A DNA stretch of 64,000 bases. Origin: Chalara sp. BL73 (lineage: Eukaryota > Ascomycota > Leotiomycetes > Helotiales). Below are positions 1 to 11,066 of the stretch, piece after piece. The translations under genes were made by a program, and so were the position numbers. The DNA is taken from NCBI GenBank assembly GCA_918026815.1, contig CAKJVC010000193.1, positions 186,001 through 250,000 on the forward strand, in the 5' to 3' direction. The notes under the pieces are model-generated. The model made no database searches. It was not told the origin of the DNA and saw nothing but the letters and a program-made list of their open reading frames with translations. The first letter of the stretch is position 1. Every line of letters starts with the position of its first letter.

Positions 1-704
1 TGATATATCAAAACAAACTCTACCATTCGTCTCACAGTTCCATGGATATTTCACAGTTCAGTTACCCTGTTCAACAATACCCAATCCATGCCCAGACAAG
101 CAATAATTAGGAGGGTGGAGGGATCTGGAATTGCGCGAAATGATTACTATTGTCAAATCCTCTCAGAATTGAAGTACGTATCTGGCGAAGCTACCCGTAG
201 GTAGGGGAAGGGAGAAATTCGAATGGGATTCACCCGCAAGTCGCAATCTGTAGGAGGCGACAAGGCTGATATTGTCAATGGTGGCTGCGAGGTTCACTAC
301 TTGGCAAGGCTGACGAAAACCTCAGGCATTTTATGGTGCGAATGGAACTTTCTAGCAAATCCGTAAACATCTCAAGCCTCGAGTAAGACCTGTTCAAACA
401 CCAAACTTCTAGAGTAATAGAGTTAAATTGGTGCGATTTTCGTTCAACGCAACATCTGCAAGCGTTAAAAGTCTTAGAAAGTAAGCAGAAACCTCCAATT
501 ACCTCCTATCACTTCAATCTTCATGATGATATACCAGCTGGCACCAGTCATATCCCGATTTGTACTCATGGATTTGATGAAAATGCTTCGGCTTTGGCCT
601 ATCTCTGAACAATGGACGACATCTAGCTCTCCAAAAATCATTGTCTAGTAGACTCATGCTAACTTGTCAACCCGGCAATTCCAGGCGCATATTAAAGGTT
701 CAAA
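1..704. other. No gene seen (upstream of AHA1)
   Basis: No open frame or RNA signature that I can support. The last part presumably carries the promoter and 5' UTR of the AHA1 gene that starts at 705. Confidence 0.4.
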
Positions 705-1841
705 ATGGTCCTTCATAACCCTAATAACTGGCACTGGGTGAACAAAGATGCGTCCGTTTGGGCAAAACAATGGGTTGAGGATAGTATAAAGGATGTAAAG
801 GCTGAGGAAGGGGAGTTACCGCACAATTGGACAAGGTCACTAGCTTCGACGGGGACTGCGATGTCAGCCAGCGCAAGGGCAAAGTTATTACGATCTACGA
901 CGTCAAAGTTATTATAGAGTATTCAGGTGTGTTCTGTTCGGAAAGCCTGGAGAACCATAGCTGACTAGTTAGGGAAAACCAATGATGACGAGGATGTCAG
1001 CGGAACTATCACCATTCCCGAGGTCGCACATGACACCGAAGAAAATGAGTATGTTGTACGTCTCATCGCTCCCTCGGGTCGCGCATAATGGCCTGACTAA
1101 TAATTCTTCAGTTTGACATAGACATATACTCAGATGCCAACTCCAAGGCTCCAGTCAAAGATCTTGTTCGTTCCAAAATCACGCCTCAATTACGGAAGTT
1201 ATTTGTGAAGCTTGGCCCTGCTTTAATTGCAGAACATGGCAAGGATATTCAACATGCGCCAGATGAAAATCCCTCGGCTAGCTTTCCATCTCTCCGAACA
1301 TTGGTTCATGAGCCTTCCGCTTCTAAGAAAACGAACTCATCTAGCTCGGAGTCCATATCTAGTTCCGCTGTCAACACCACAACTGTAACAGATACAGAAG
1401 AGTTCCGCGCCCCAGCAAGTGAATGTTACCAAACATTTACAGACCCTCAGCGCATAACCGCTTTCACTCGTGCAGCCCCGAAGCTATTCGAAGGTGCCAA
1501 GAAGGGCGGCAAGTTCGAACTGTTCGGTGGAAACGTTTCTGGGGAATATCTCGAGCTGGTTGAGCCTACCAAGATCGTGCAAAGCTGGAGACTGGATCAA
1601 TGGCCAAAGGGACACTACTCCCGTCTCGAGATCAACTTTGATCAAAACGACGTGGACAACGTCACGGTTATGAGGGTCAGCTGGACCGGGGTACCCGTTG
1701 GTCAAGAAGAAGTCACGAAGCGAAACTGGAAAGAATACTATATCCGAAGCATCAAACAGACATTCGGGTAAGCACGCCAATCCTTAATATTTGAGAGGGG
1801 GAAGTAGCTAATGTTTCCAAAGCTTCGGCACAATTCTATAG
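705..1841 (+). CDS. AHA1: AHA1, activator of Hsp90 ATPase (one base missing)
   Basis: Cytosolic co-chaperone that binds Hsp90 and stimulates its ATPase. Exons read as 705..926, 973..1055, 1112..1767 and 1823..1841, with introns of 46, 56 and 55 nt. The start encodes the family signature NPNNWHW; the middle has SQRKGKVIT followed by YDVK, and FDIDIY; the C-terminal START-like (AHSA1) domain runs from about TEEFRAPASECYQTF to the terminal FGTIL, the usual family end. The exons sum to 980 nt, one short of 327 codons. The open frame changes near 810-815: adding one G to the GGGG at 810-813 restores a continuous 326-residue AHA1. Either the base is missing through a sequencing or assembly error, or the copy is broken. 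Family identity is certain; intactness is not. Confidence 0.9.
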
Positions 1842-2378
1842 GACCAATGGCAAAGCACTAACGCAATATGAACGATACGACATCAAGACGAACTTGAGTA
1901 TGGGAAGGTGGCGAAACTGCTTGCTACGTACTTTAGACAAAACTGTAGAGGCGTTCACCCAATAGCATACATTAAACGATACCCTTCAAGAGCCCTATTT
2001 CCATTGGCGTCGCCTCACCAGCTTTTGGCCGCCATACTACATTTTGGCATCTCACTGCTGCGAGCTGAGCAAATGTATACAAAATCCTGGGTTTTTGCCG
2101 TTTGCTTGATTCGTTGTTTGTGACATTTGTTCTGTTCCTAATCTATCCAGCACCTGATTACATGCTACACGCTCCGTAATTATGGATACCCTCTAAAACT
2201 ACTCTCTATCTACAGGCTTCCCCCCATATACCATATTGTTCGTAGTGACCCACCATTGATGAGTGGCAGAGCACCCGAAAGCCATGAAAAATGCCAAAAG
2301 ACTATCAGCAGGTCTTGGTGGAGTAATATATGCATTCGTATTCCAGATGTACATATAATGTAACTCTGTCTGCAATTT
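1842..2378. other. Intergenic, no gene seen
   Basis: Lies between the end of AHA1 and the end of the minus-strand relic. A 71-codon open frame at 1908..2123 resembles nothing and looks like 3' UTR sequence. Confidence 0.4.
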
Positions 2379-3521
2379 CTAAAATTCTATTGGACGACCT
2401 TTTGGTGTTGAAGTTTGCTTCAAACCTTGGCTTCCTGTGTCAGGTTGAGTCAATTCATCAATATATGCCTGGATATTCTCGCGTGCACCTGGTGATATCT
2501 TATAGCTGGCTACTGATTCCAGGGTTTCTGAGCCAGGATCAGTCTTAGATCTTTCGGTAAGTATTTGCATGACGGAATCGACTTTAGTTTCTGTAGTGTT
2601 GCATCACCTCAAGGGGCCGCATGCCCTGAAACATTTTGCTCCTGGAGATTGCGGTGGCTCTCCGTTTTCAAGCTCCTCAAATGGGGTAGTATATGATGCT
2701 GCAGTAGAGGATGACGAACACGTTGCGGATCTAGCTGTAGGCGGTTGTGATAGCTGAATTCCTGTTATTGAAGACCGATCCGAGGTTCTTTCTGTTTAAC
2801 AGGGCCACGCCAGCCCATCGGCGTCTGAGGTAGGAGGTGATCCATTTGTAGACGCTATTTGTGGTACTGTAGCGTATCTTTTTGAAGAATTTCCTTCTGA
2901 AGTTTGTGGCAGAACCTGAAGCTCCACAGGTATCTCAATTTCTTTGAGGTATTCCTTGATCTGAGTGAATGGATTATGTATCTCGGGCTCACCTCTGGTC
3001 GAGTATTCCCCGTCCTTTTTCAAGGATCGCTGGTACGAATCAACCTCGCCTGCTGCTCGAGGATTGGATTCAGGAAGTGTCTGAGAAGGCTCCTCAAGTA
3101 GCGCATGCAAACCTTTCATTGTTAAGAAGGGATTCAGAATAATCTCATGCATGATAATCCCCATATGAGCCTGCCTTTGTGAAATACCACCCTGAGAAAT
3201 CATGTCACAGCTATACTCATGACAAGCTAGCATCTAAGCCTTTCCCAACACCACTCTTATGGCTGTACCATGTTCGTCGACTTCTGATAGGCTGATCCTT
3301 TGATGCCAGTAGCAGCCATTGATCAGGGCTCCATCCCCCAGCGACTTTCCTTCACGTCTGTCATGTCCATATAGCTTCCACTCGGCCAAATTTTTGTACT
3401 TGCAAGTCACATATAGGTAATAAGGTCTGTCTATATTGTTAATTCTATCATACTGAGTACGACGCAATGTTAGTGTCCACGTGTGGATGGGGAAGGCTGC
3501 GAAAGGTCGACGTACTTGACA
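2379..3521 (-). pseudogene. Decayed unknown protein frame with three in-frame stops
   Basis: One minus-strand frame stays open from about 3521 to 2379 (about 380 codons) apart from a TAG at 3234-3236, a TAA at 2796-2798 and a TGA near 2612. The first block (to 3237) is rich in aromatic and basic residues (RRTQYDRI, CKYKNLAEWKLYG); the second (3233..2799) holds NPFLTMKGLHALLEE and EYLKEIEIPVEL; the later part is Ser/Thr/Pro-rich. I do not recognise the family. The three stops are single-base changes from CAG, CAA and CGA codons, which fits C-to-T decay such as repeat-induced point mutation, but chance is possible. A shorter real gene using ATG at 3233 and ending at 2796 (145 residues), or a 42-nt intron removing the TAG, are alternatives. 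Confidence 0.4.
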
Positions 3522-4649
3522 GCACCGCTAGATGTCGGGTGCAGGGAGCTCGTATGTATGGATTGTTTGTCGGTTAAGGATATTCCGAGGTAATTTCTTG
3601 TCTGTCCAACTAGTTGCGACAAAGCCGCCGCATGTTTTTGCATTTTATAGAAACTTGAGCTAAGTAAAGATATGGTATTTCTTCTAGACCGATGAATCTA
3701 GTTAGTGCGGGGGAGACTGAATTGTTTTGAAAGTCACGGAGCGAATGCGGGTGTACTACGGAAAACAACACTCATAATGAATGCAGGAAAGCGCGTCACA
3801 GTGGCAAGCAAAACCAAGCTCCCTCCTACCAACCTCACGCCTCCATTTCACGATCCTAGCTCCATGCATAATCTACACCTCTACCTAAAATACGCCATGA
3901 ACGTGGCCACGAAATGAACCACCAGGTTACAATCCATCCGCCAGCGGAGTCTTTCCAACCATATACCCGCACACTGAGCCCGCCTTGCTTACTGTCAGCA
4001 TCAACACATCTCTCTACAATACTCAAATTCTCAGAACGGACTTGATAGTGACCTGAGAATGCCGGTGAAATCGGCTACTTGTGAGTGCCAAACTTAAAGG
4101 GATAACAATTCAGGACCCCCATGATAGGACAGACCCGTTTGCCGAAAAAAGAAAGAAATCTGCAATGCCAATCATCTTTACTTCTTGTGGGCTCTGGCGG
4201 TAGTCCGATTCCTTGAGGGAACTGCCTGTACGCAGCCACTCAGCCGAGTCGTACTTTGGTCGTGGAATACTATGTATCGATTCGTAGAGCGATCAAATTA
4301 TGCACTCGAGGATTAGGGTGTAGGCCAGGAAGTCGTGAATGCCAAGATATTCCCAAGGCGACCCCTGAACTCTCGCTTAGACACCAGCAAAAGGGGAAGA
4401 AGGCTCTTGTGAACTTTTAGCGACACGAAGTGATGTATTAAAGGTAGTCAACATGGGGCTCGTGGAAAATCATAGCTTGCATTCTCTTAATAGCACATAT
4501 GCTATCACTTTGTTATTGCGTCATGGACTCATGCTAATCATTAAAGGGACTCGACCCCAATGCAGTACTCCAAGTTACAAAACTCAAAGGAACAAGAGAA
4601 TTCCCAAACACCATATCAAAAGTAATCCAACTACAAAGGAAAGAACAAT
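3522..4649. other. Intergenic, no gene seen
   Basis: About 1.1 kb between the relic and the 3' end of the FH3 gene. Open frames of 70 and 134 codons (3705 and 4453) lack recognisable content; the second is partly antisense to the FH3 gene's last exon. Confidence 0.4.
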
Positions 4650-7267
4650 CTATAGCCATGCGTCATCATTATTCGTAACTCTCTTCTCCCGCCCGAAGTC
4701 GAGCTTCATGTCAATCTTTGGCGCCGCTTCCACCGGCTTTTTGCTAACGTTCTTGCGAACAGGGCTTCTGTTTTCGTTGTTAGGACCGCAACGGACGTCG
4801 CGGGTGTCCCAACCATCATCTGCAGCAGCAGCAACCCAGCATCGTAGACCAGCATGAACCCCGCCATAGAACTTCTCTTTACAGGTGCGAAGCGTGATGC
4901 CCATGCATTTCTCCCAGCCAGAAACCTTCAATTGCTCACGAAGGGTATTGCGGTCTTCACGTGTTGGGAGACAGGCAAGGATACCATTAATAATATCGAG
5001 ATGTGAAGCAAGGTAATTTGTTGCATCCCATTCCACGCCTCCAACATATGGTGCTGCCGGAACTGGTGGTAATTCCTGAGGGAAGTGCTTAACCATGTAC
5101 AGGTGGTGAGGGTTTGAACTATTAAATGTGCTGTCTGAAATTGAGGAATTGGTGGTTGAGTTCCTCGTATCGTGAGTTGTAGACGCATCTTTGCGATTAG
5201 CTCCCGGAAGGGGCACAACGTTCAGGTTGTGAAGGAATATCCAGAAAACTTCCTTGGTAACATTGACAACTTCCTTATTCCAGACTCGATAAGGACGGGG
5301 TTGTCGCATCTCAAGGACAAATCCAACTGGTCTTTGGGACTCACTAGGCTCAGGATCTTTAAGATAGGACAGAAGAATCTGGGCGCGTTGATACCGCTCG
5401 GATACTGGTGCTGTTTTGAGATAGGTAAATAAAATGGAGCTGATAATGTTGCGGGTTGTGAATTCGCTTGGGCCTTTCTTCTCCTCGTCGAAGACCATAT
5501 GGAGAAGGGCTGGAAAGAGGGTGATTTGAATCTTGTCGAGATTCTGGAGTGCTAGAGCCGTTGTAGCCAAGGCTTTGAGGCAAAGTAAAGTCTCATGCAG
5601 AAGAGCGTCTTCGTGTTCCTCTCTGTGTTGTAAGAATTAGTTTTTCGATACTGAATATTATAAAGATTCACTTACCTCCATTCTACTTCCATGGTTCTGT
5701 GAAGCAGCCCGACAATCTCATCCATACCTCCTTGCTTAATGAATTCATTTGTCCAAGCCACGGTCTCGTTTCGTAGTAGCAATCTCAGCTTATGCAAACG
5801 ACCAACCTCGACAAGTTCTGGTTTCGTAACCTTTCTCAGATATGAGACAAAGTCGTCTGGAGTTTGGCCCTTGGCCTTAGCAATAATGTTTTGGGCAACT
5901 GCAGCACCGGAAGCTGTTATCGATTTAGATCCTTCCTTGACACTCTCCGATGATTTCGTCCGAAAGTGTCGCCCCAAAGTACCCTCTGGCTTTGATTTCT
6001 TTGTTGATTCTAACCGCTCTTTGCTGCTGCTACGAGACAATGTGAATGTTCGACTTCTTGGTCTTTTGGACTTCGCTTTGGCGACATCATGGGTTCCCTC
6101 AGTAGCATCAGCGCTTGAGTCGCTACCATTGGTCCCTGGTCTACCATTTTTAGCTGCTTCTATCTCTGCCCAGTCTTGTTTGATGAAATCTTTCTTCATC
6201 CCTAAGGCGAGACTTCGCATTTTCCCTCGTTGATTCTCTGCAATATTCCGCCGGTCTAGCATGGCCTCGAACTCCTTGTCTACATCTTCATCGGCGAGGA
6301 CCTGGTCGGCCTTTGACGTTTGCTGTTTAGGCTTGCTTCCAAAACCAGAGACGGCAGCCAGCACTCTCTGTCCTCGATTCTGGCCAGACTTTTCAGAAGG
6401 GACAGATACCTCAACTGACTTTCTCTCCACGCTCTGCCGCCTGCTTCCTGAGACACGTCTCACTATCTCGGAGCTGAGTTTGGAGCTCCCTCCACTGACC
6501 CGACGACTTATATCTTGGAGGCTGAAGTTACTAGGAAGATATGTTGATTTGGGTCTCTGCGATTCTTCGGAGCGTTTACCAAGGGTTGGCTCATTACCCA
6601 GTCCATAATAGAAGTCTCTCTGCTTCCCACGGTTATATTCTTGTGGTGTGTATAAGTCTATTTCATCCTCCAGAAATTTTCCTCCCGATGGTTGTTTCAC
6701 AAAGAATTCGCTGGAAAATTGAGCATATATTGGTGGGCGTGAGTGTGTTTCCGTTGGTGATAAGGCAGGATATTGGTTCTCTTTATTCTTCTGGGAGTGT
6801 TCTTCATCTTCTATTCCTTGTTTGCGGAGGCTTTTGGAAGATTTGGGACGTGAGAGAAGGGTAGCAAGATTCGTGGAGGATTTCGTCTTCTTGGGCTTGC
6901 CTTCCTTATCCTTCGACTTCGACGTTGACTCTGTGTCTTTACCGAGTGACTTTAAGGAGATAGAGCTCAAAGTTTTCTTGTGTAAGGAAACTTTTCCCTC
7001 CTGGTTTGAACCTCGTTTGACACTCTCCTTGTCCTTCTTGGGCAGTTTCGGTCCTTTATTTTGTTGTGTTTGGAGCTCTCCCAGAGCTCGTGAATGCGGG
7101 TGATCTGCTGGTAAAATTGGTGTCCCATAGGCTGGTGTACTAATGAATACATCATTTGTAGATGAAAGTGTTGCCCCGGCAGATTGATTTCGTTTGTGTA
7201 TGAAGCCTCGCAACACCGAAGATTTAGTGTACTTGTACTGTGATGACTCTGGATAATGAAACGCCAT
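4650..7267 (-). CDS. GBD/FH3 (formin N-terminal-like) armadillo protein
   Basis: Two exons, 5676..7267 and 4650..5622, with a 53-nt intron (GTAAGTG donor, CAACACAG acceptor), give 854 residues. The first half is a disordered, Ser/Lys/Arg-rich region with many RRVSG and SRPKSS-like motifs that look like kinase sites. From about residue 470 the sequence becomes a helical repeat domain (VEVGRLHKLRLLLRNETVAW, then EFIKQGGMDEIVGLLHR) that matches the GTPase-binding/FH3 domain found at the N terminus of diaphanous formins. No proline-rich FH1 or actin-nucleating FH2 follows; the protein ends with a charged tail. By inference it is a Rho-GTPase-responsive scaffold in polarity or septation rather than an actin nucleator. 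Start chosen at the first ATG of the long frame, MAFHYPESS. Confidence 0.8.
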
Positions 7268-7950
7268 GGTGAAGATAGTTCAAGGAATACTGTGTGAAAT
7301 GCTGTGTTAGTTAAATGTAAATCTCACTAAAGAATCTATGCACCTTCAATGAGAGTTGCCCCAAGGATTTCGCTACAATGTAGCATTTAATCTTCACATA
7401 TCCATTGAAGGCCAAAACTTGGTTACAAGGTGTGTTGATATGTTTTGGTTGCTATGGGGCTGGCATAGCAACCATCTGGAATCCTTGCTCTTCGACTCGC
7501 GCGAGCACGTGAAACGCCAAGAATGATTCAATATCTTGTGGGTATCAAGAACATATTTGGTTTTAGCCGCAAGATTCAGTTTCAAAGGTCTTGCCCACCT
7601 TTGTTTTCTTCTTGAAAGGTTGATGACTCCTGTCTCTATGCTGGGGTTAAGATTAAACAGAAAGTAACGGATTCCAATTGGCGGATTCTACAATGCCTAA
7701 GCTGTTCTTCCATCGTTAGCGTACTATATTGTATTAACTAGGTTGTCTTCAACCTTTCCAGTAAATCATATCCCTAATTATAGCGCAAAGTCGCGAAGAC
7801 AAATATATGCATAATAAGAAGAGTGATGATCATTTCTCACCTTCTATGGAGGCTCTACGCCCGCAATTCTAGATTCTACCTTCCTGCACGGAAGGATATA
7901 ATACACTCATCGTACACACTCATAAATACAACATCGCAATGCCCACTTAT
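7268..7950. other. Intergenic: promoter of the FH3 gene and 3' region of MPP alpha
   Basis: Both flanking genes are on the minus strand, so this holds the upstream region of the FH3 gene and the 3' end of the peptidase gene. No supported coding frame. Confidence 0.4.
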
Positions 7951-9733
7951 TCACCTCCGACCTAGTTTCCATTTATCAATTCGATCCTGGATCTCATCCC
8001 ATTTAAACTTCCTTCTTGTGACATCTTTCTCTTCCCCTTCTTGAAGGACGACAGTCGGGGCTCCGCTCCCTTTCCCTGCATTGTTCACCATGCCCCCCAC
8101 TACCACCTTCGCAACTCTGCGAAGATCTTCCACGGTCAGCTCCTCGATCTTCCTACACATCTCTCGGACTCCGACTTTTCGCCCATGAACCTGCACCTGC
8201 CTTCCTAGGTCCTCAAGCTCAACCATCCGGCTCTCTAGATTCATTAATAGACTAGATCGCAGCTGATTCTTAGCCCTATTGACTTCCGCAATTTGTAGTG
8301 AACTGAACCCAGAATCGAGAGTTAGTGCTTGCAGCTCGCGGCACATAACATCCAACATAGGGGCAACTTTTCCGGGAGAACAGCTCGCCGAAATCCCAAA
8401 CAGGCCAGAATCTGTGTAGGAATGGTTAAATGCTATGCAAGACTCTACCCAGCCATGTTGATTTAGGACATTAGTATAAAGCCGTGAATACATTCCCTTG
8501 CCGGGGCCTCCTGCAGAAAAAGATCCACCACCGCCGAGAAGCGTTTGTAATGTAGCCAAAGCATAGATGTCATCCGAGGAAACAGGGAGTGCCTCGAATG
8601 CTAAGTGAATGTGAGTGAGAGGTGGTATCGAAGGGTTGATAGGAGGAGGCAAGGGAGGTAAGGATAAGAAACCACCCGTGTAATAAGACGGCTTGAGTAT
8701 GTCTGTTGATGATGGATAAAGATCAGTCATTGGCTGGACGGAGGCATTTAGTGGTGCCGAAGTTGAGATATTTTTGAGGAAAGGGAGCCTAGAGAGTAAC
8801 TTTGAAGGCTGCTGTGTAGGTGATGGCGGAATTGAGGATGATATCGAACTATCGCTACTCTCACTGTATGTGGATCCCAGGGAAGTCTCTGAGCCTGTGC
8901 GAGACAAAGACGGTAGTTCTGATGTCGGTATATCTCCAAAGTATTGTTCGGCTAGTCTAACAGCTTCTCGGTGCTCAACTCCTGCAAATGCGATGACCAT
9001 CCTTTCAGGAGTGTAGAAAACCTTTCTATAGGCTTCAATAACACTTTTATCGATCTGCCCTAGTCGTTCTTTGGGACAAAGTAGTGGGTTTCCAAGCGTA
9101 TTATCCTTATAAGCTGCCATGTGCACTAACTCTGGTAGAATGAGGTCCGGCTTCGACCATATTTCTCCGATCTCATATGCAGCGGTATCTAATTGTAACA
9201 AGACTTCTTCTTCTGTTATGAGGGGCTCACGTATTGTCTCTGCCAGTAGTGCAACAGTCGTTGGAACTGCCGAATTAAAGGTCGCAGATTGATACATCAG
9301 TGATTCTCTTGAAGATGCGCACTGTATATTTCCTCCCAACGATTCCAGCGCTTCAAGCATTTCGTCGCTGGTCCTTTTTGTAGTAGATTTAAATGCTAAT
9401 CGATCCATGATATGGCTGACACCCCTTAGATAGTCGTTTTCATATCGCGATCCCGCATCAATGTACACGCCGATCCCAGAGAAATGGCCTGGTAAGGCTT
9501 CTGTCGCAACACGGATGCCATTAGAAAGAGTAGATATTTCATCGAGCTCTGCTGGGTCCTGAAGAGTACGTGTCAGAACAAGTGAGTTGGCGAATATTTC
9601 AAAGCTGGGATACCTTTTGAATTCCTTCTACAATCGTCGCCAGACTTCTTGAGCGAAAAGAGGGCAAAACTCTAACAGAGCCTTTAGAAGCCGTGAGCCC
9701 CCGCGCCAGTGATCTTGAGGAGCATTTCAGCAT
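7951..9733 (-). CDS. MAS2: Mitochondrial processing peptidase, alpha subunit
   Basis: Non-catalytic, substrate-binding subunit of the matrix peptidase that removes mitochondrial presequences. Two exons: 9614..9733 and 7951..9558, with a 55-nt intron (GTATCC donor, CTTCAG acceptor); product 575 residues, normal for fungal MPP alpha. Residues 1-40 are Arg/Ser-rich without acidic residues until the end, a typical presequence. The M16 fold begins at STLSNGIRVATE; the segment HIMDRLAFKST stands where the beta subunit carries HxxEH, so the zinc site is degenerate as expected for alpha. The glycine-rich loop used for presequence handling is visible as LLGGGGSFSAGGPGKGM. A low-complexity Ser/Pro insertion lies around residues 270-310. 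A partner beta subunit is not in this window. Confidence 0.95.
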
Positions 9734-11066
9734 GTTGAGATTGGAGACCTTCAAGTCGCTGAATATCAATGTGTTACCTCTGCTTCAAGGTTTCCGGATT
9801 AAAAAAACAGAGCCTTCCGTCACATTGATATGTTGACGCCGTTTCATCACTAATTTCACCTCTGCCTAGGAACGGATAACAGGTTATACTTTCCCTTCCT
9901 TCCTGCCGTCTTTTCCGTTTCACTTAGTAGAATCAAAGCATCAAAGGTTTAAATTATTGGAAGTTTATTTTGTTTCAGAATGAGACTTCAAAGATGCTAA
10001 ATAAACTTGGTCTCGTGACGTGTGGCCAATGTTCAAGGCCGTCCTGATCTAACTGGCTGGTTCTATCTCCCGCCAGCCACTGGCTGAGCTGCGAACCATC
10101 CTTTTCCCTCCAGCGCTTCAGGGACTGCAGGTGTACCTTGAAGGCGCTGTGGAGGGCCCGGGATTGATTGACATTACAGCTTGCATAAGCAGCTACTGAC
10201 TGCTGTGACTGCTTAGCCCCGTCTCGATTCTCCCTGGTGAAAGATGTAGGTACCTGTACCTAGGGACAAGCCTCGCCAGCCTATTTACCATGCATATACA
10301 GTGTGTCCATCTAACACTTCGCGGGAGAGCCCGCTTGGTAATTTGGGGGTGGATGTGATGCGACAAACGACGAAACTTTCCTGCCCAAAATCCGATGCGT
10401 TCCCTGTAAAAGTTCACCAAAAGGTAAATTATATATTTAGCAGGAGTAGCATCTTTCAATTATGATACTTCGGTTCCGTGTTACTGGTCCTCCTGATGCC
10501 CTCCGATATATTGTGGTTGAGTCTAGATCTTGCCCATCTTGGCCAGCACGAGGGTCACGGCGATCCAGAGTCCAGACTCAAGTCCAGAGGAAACACCGGT
10601 TCAACTGGATTCTATCTATAGATAGATAGATAGATAGCAAACGAATCCCGTTGCCTTCCTGTTCTTGGGGTGTAGAGTCCAGAACAGCATACACCACTCG
10701 CTGAGATCAAAGCCCTTGATCCAACAGGAATATATATATCAGAAGATTTGAGAGAAGTGGGCTCGCCTGACCATTGCACCTGCCCCTGCCCCAAGCTTTT
10801 CTTTCCAGCCTTCTTTCACCAAACCGAACAAGAATCGGAGAATCCCACCTTATCTTTGAGACACCTCATTCAGCTCTGGGATTCATGATTTTCTTCATGG
10901 CTGATTAACTAGGGAAAAAGAAGCACAAGAGGTTATTCCCATTTTACAAGCACGCAGCAACAACCCCCCCTCCCTACCTCTTCTTGTTTTGTGGGGTGCT
11001 TGGAGCAATCAACATCAATTTAGTTCATCCAACCCAGTTCCAAGACCGTGACCTCACTGCCGATCA
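9734..11066. other. Intergenic, divergent promoter region
   Basis: Separates the divergent MPP alpha (-) and FHA-RING (+) genes, so it carries both promoters. A GATA-type microsatellite lies at 10611..10637 and a C-rich stretch near 10965. No supported coding frame. Confidence 0.5.
10611..10637. repeat. GATA/TATC microsatellite with inverted half
   Basis: Two TATC-type units run straight into about four GATA units, so the tract is partly self-complementary around the TATA centre. It lies about 430 bp upstream of the FHA-RING start. Confidence 0.9.

Noticed and set aside
5739..6864. Long plus-strand frames of 107-164 codons
   Set aside because: Antisense shadows of the FH3 gene's first exon.
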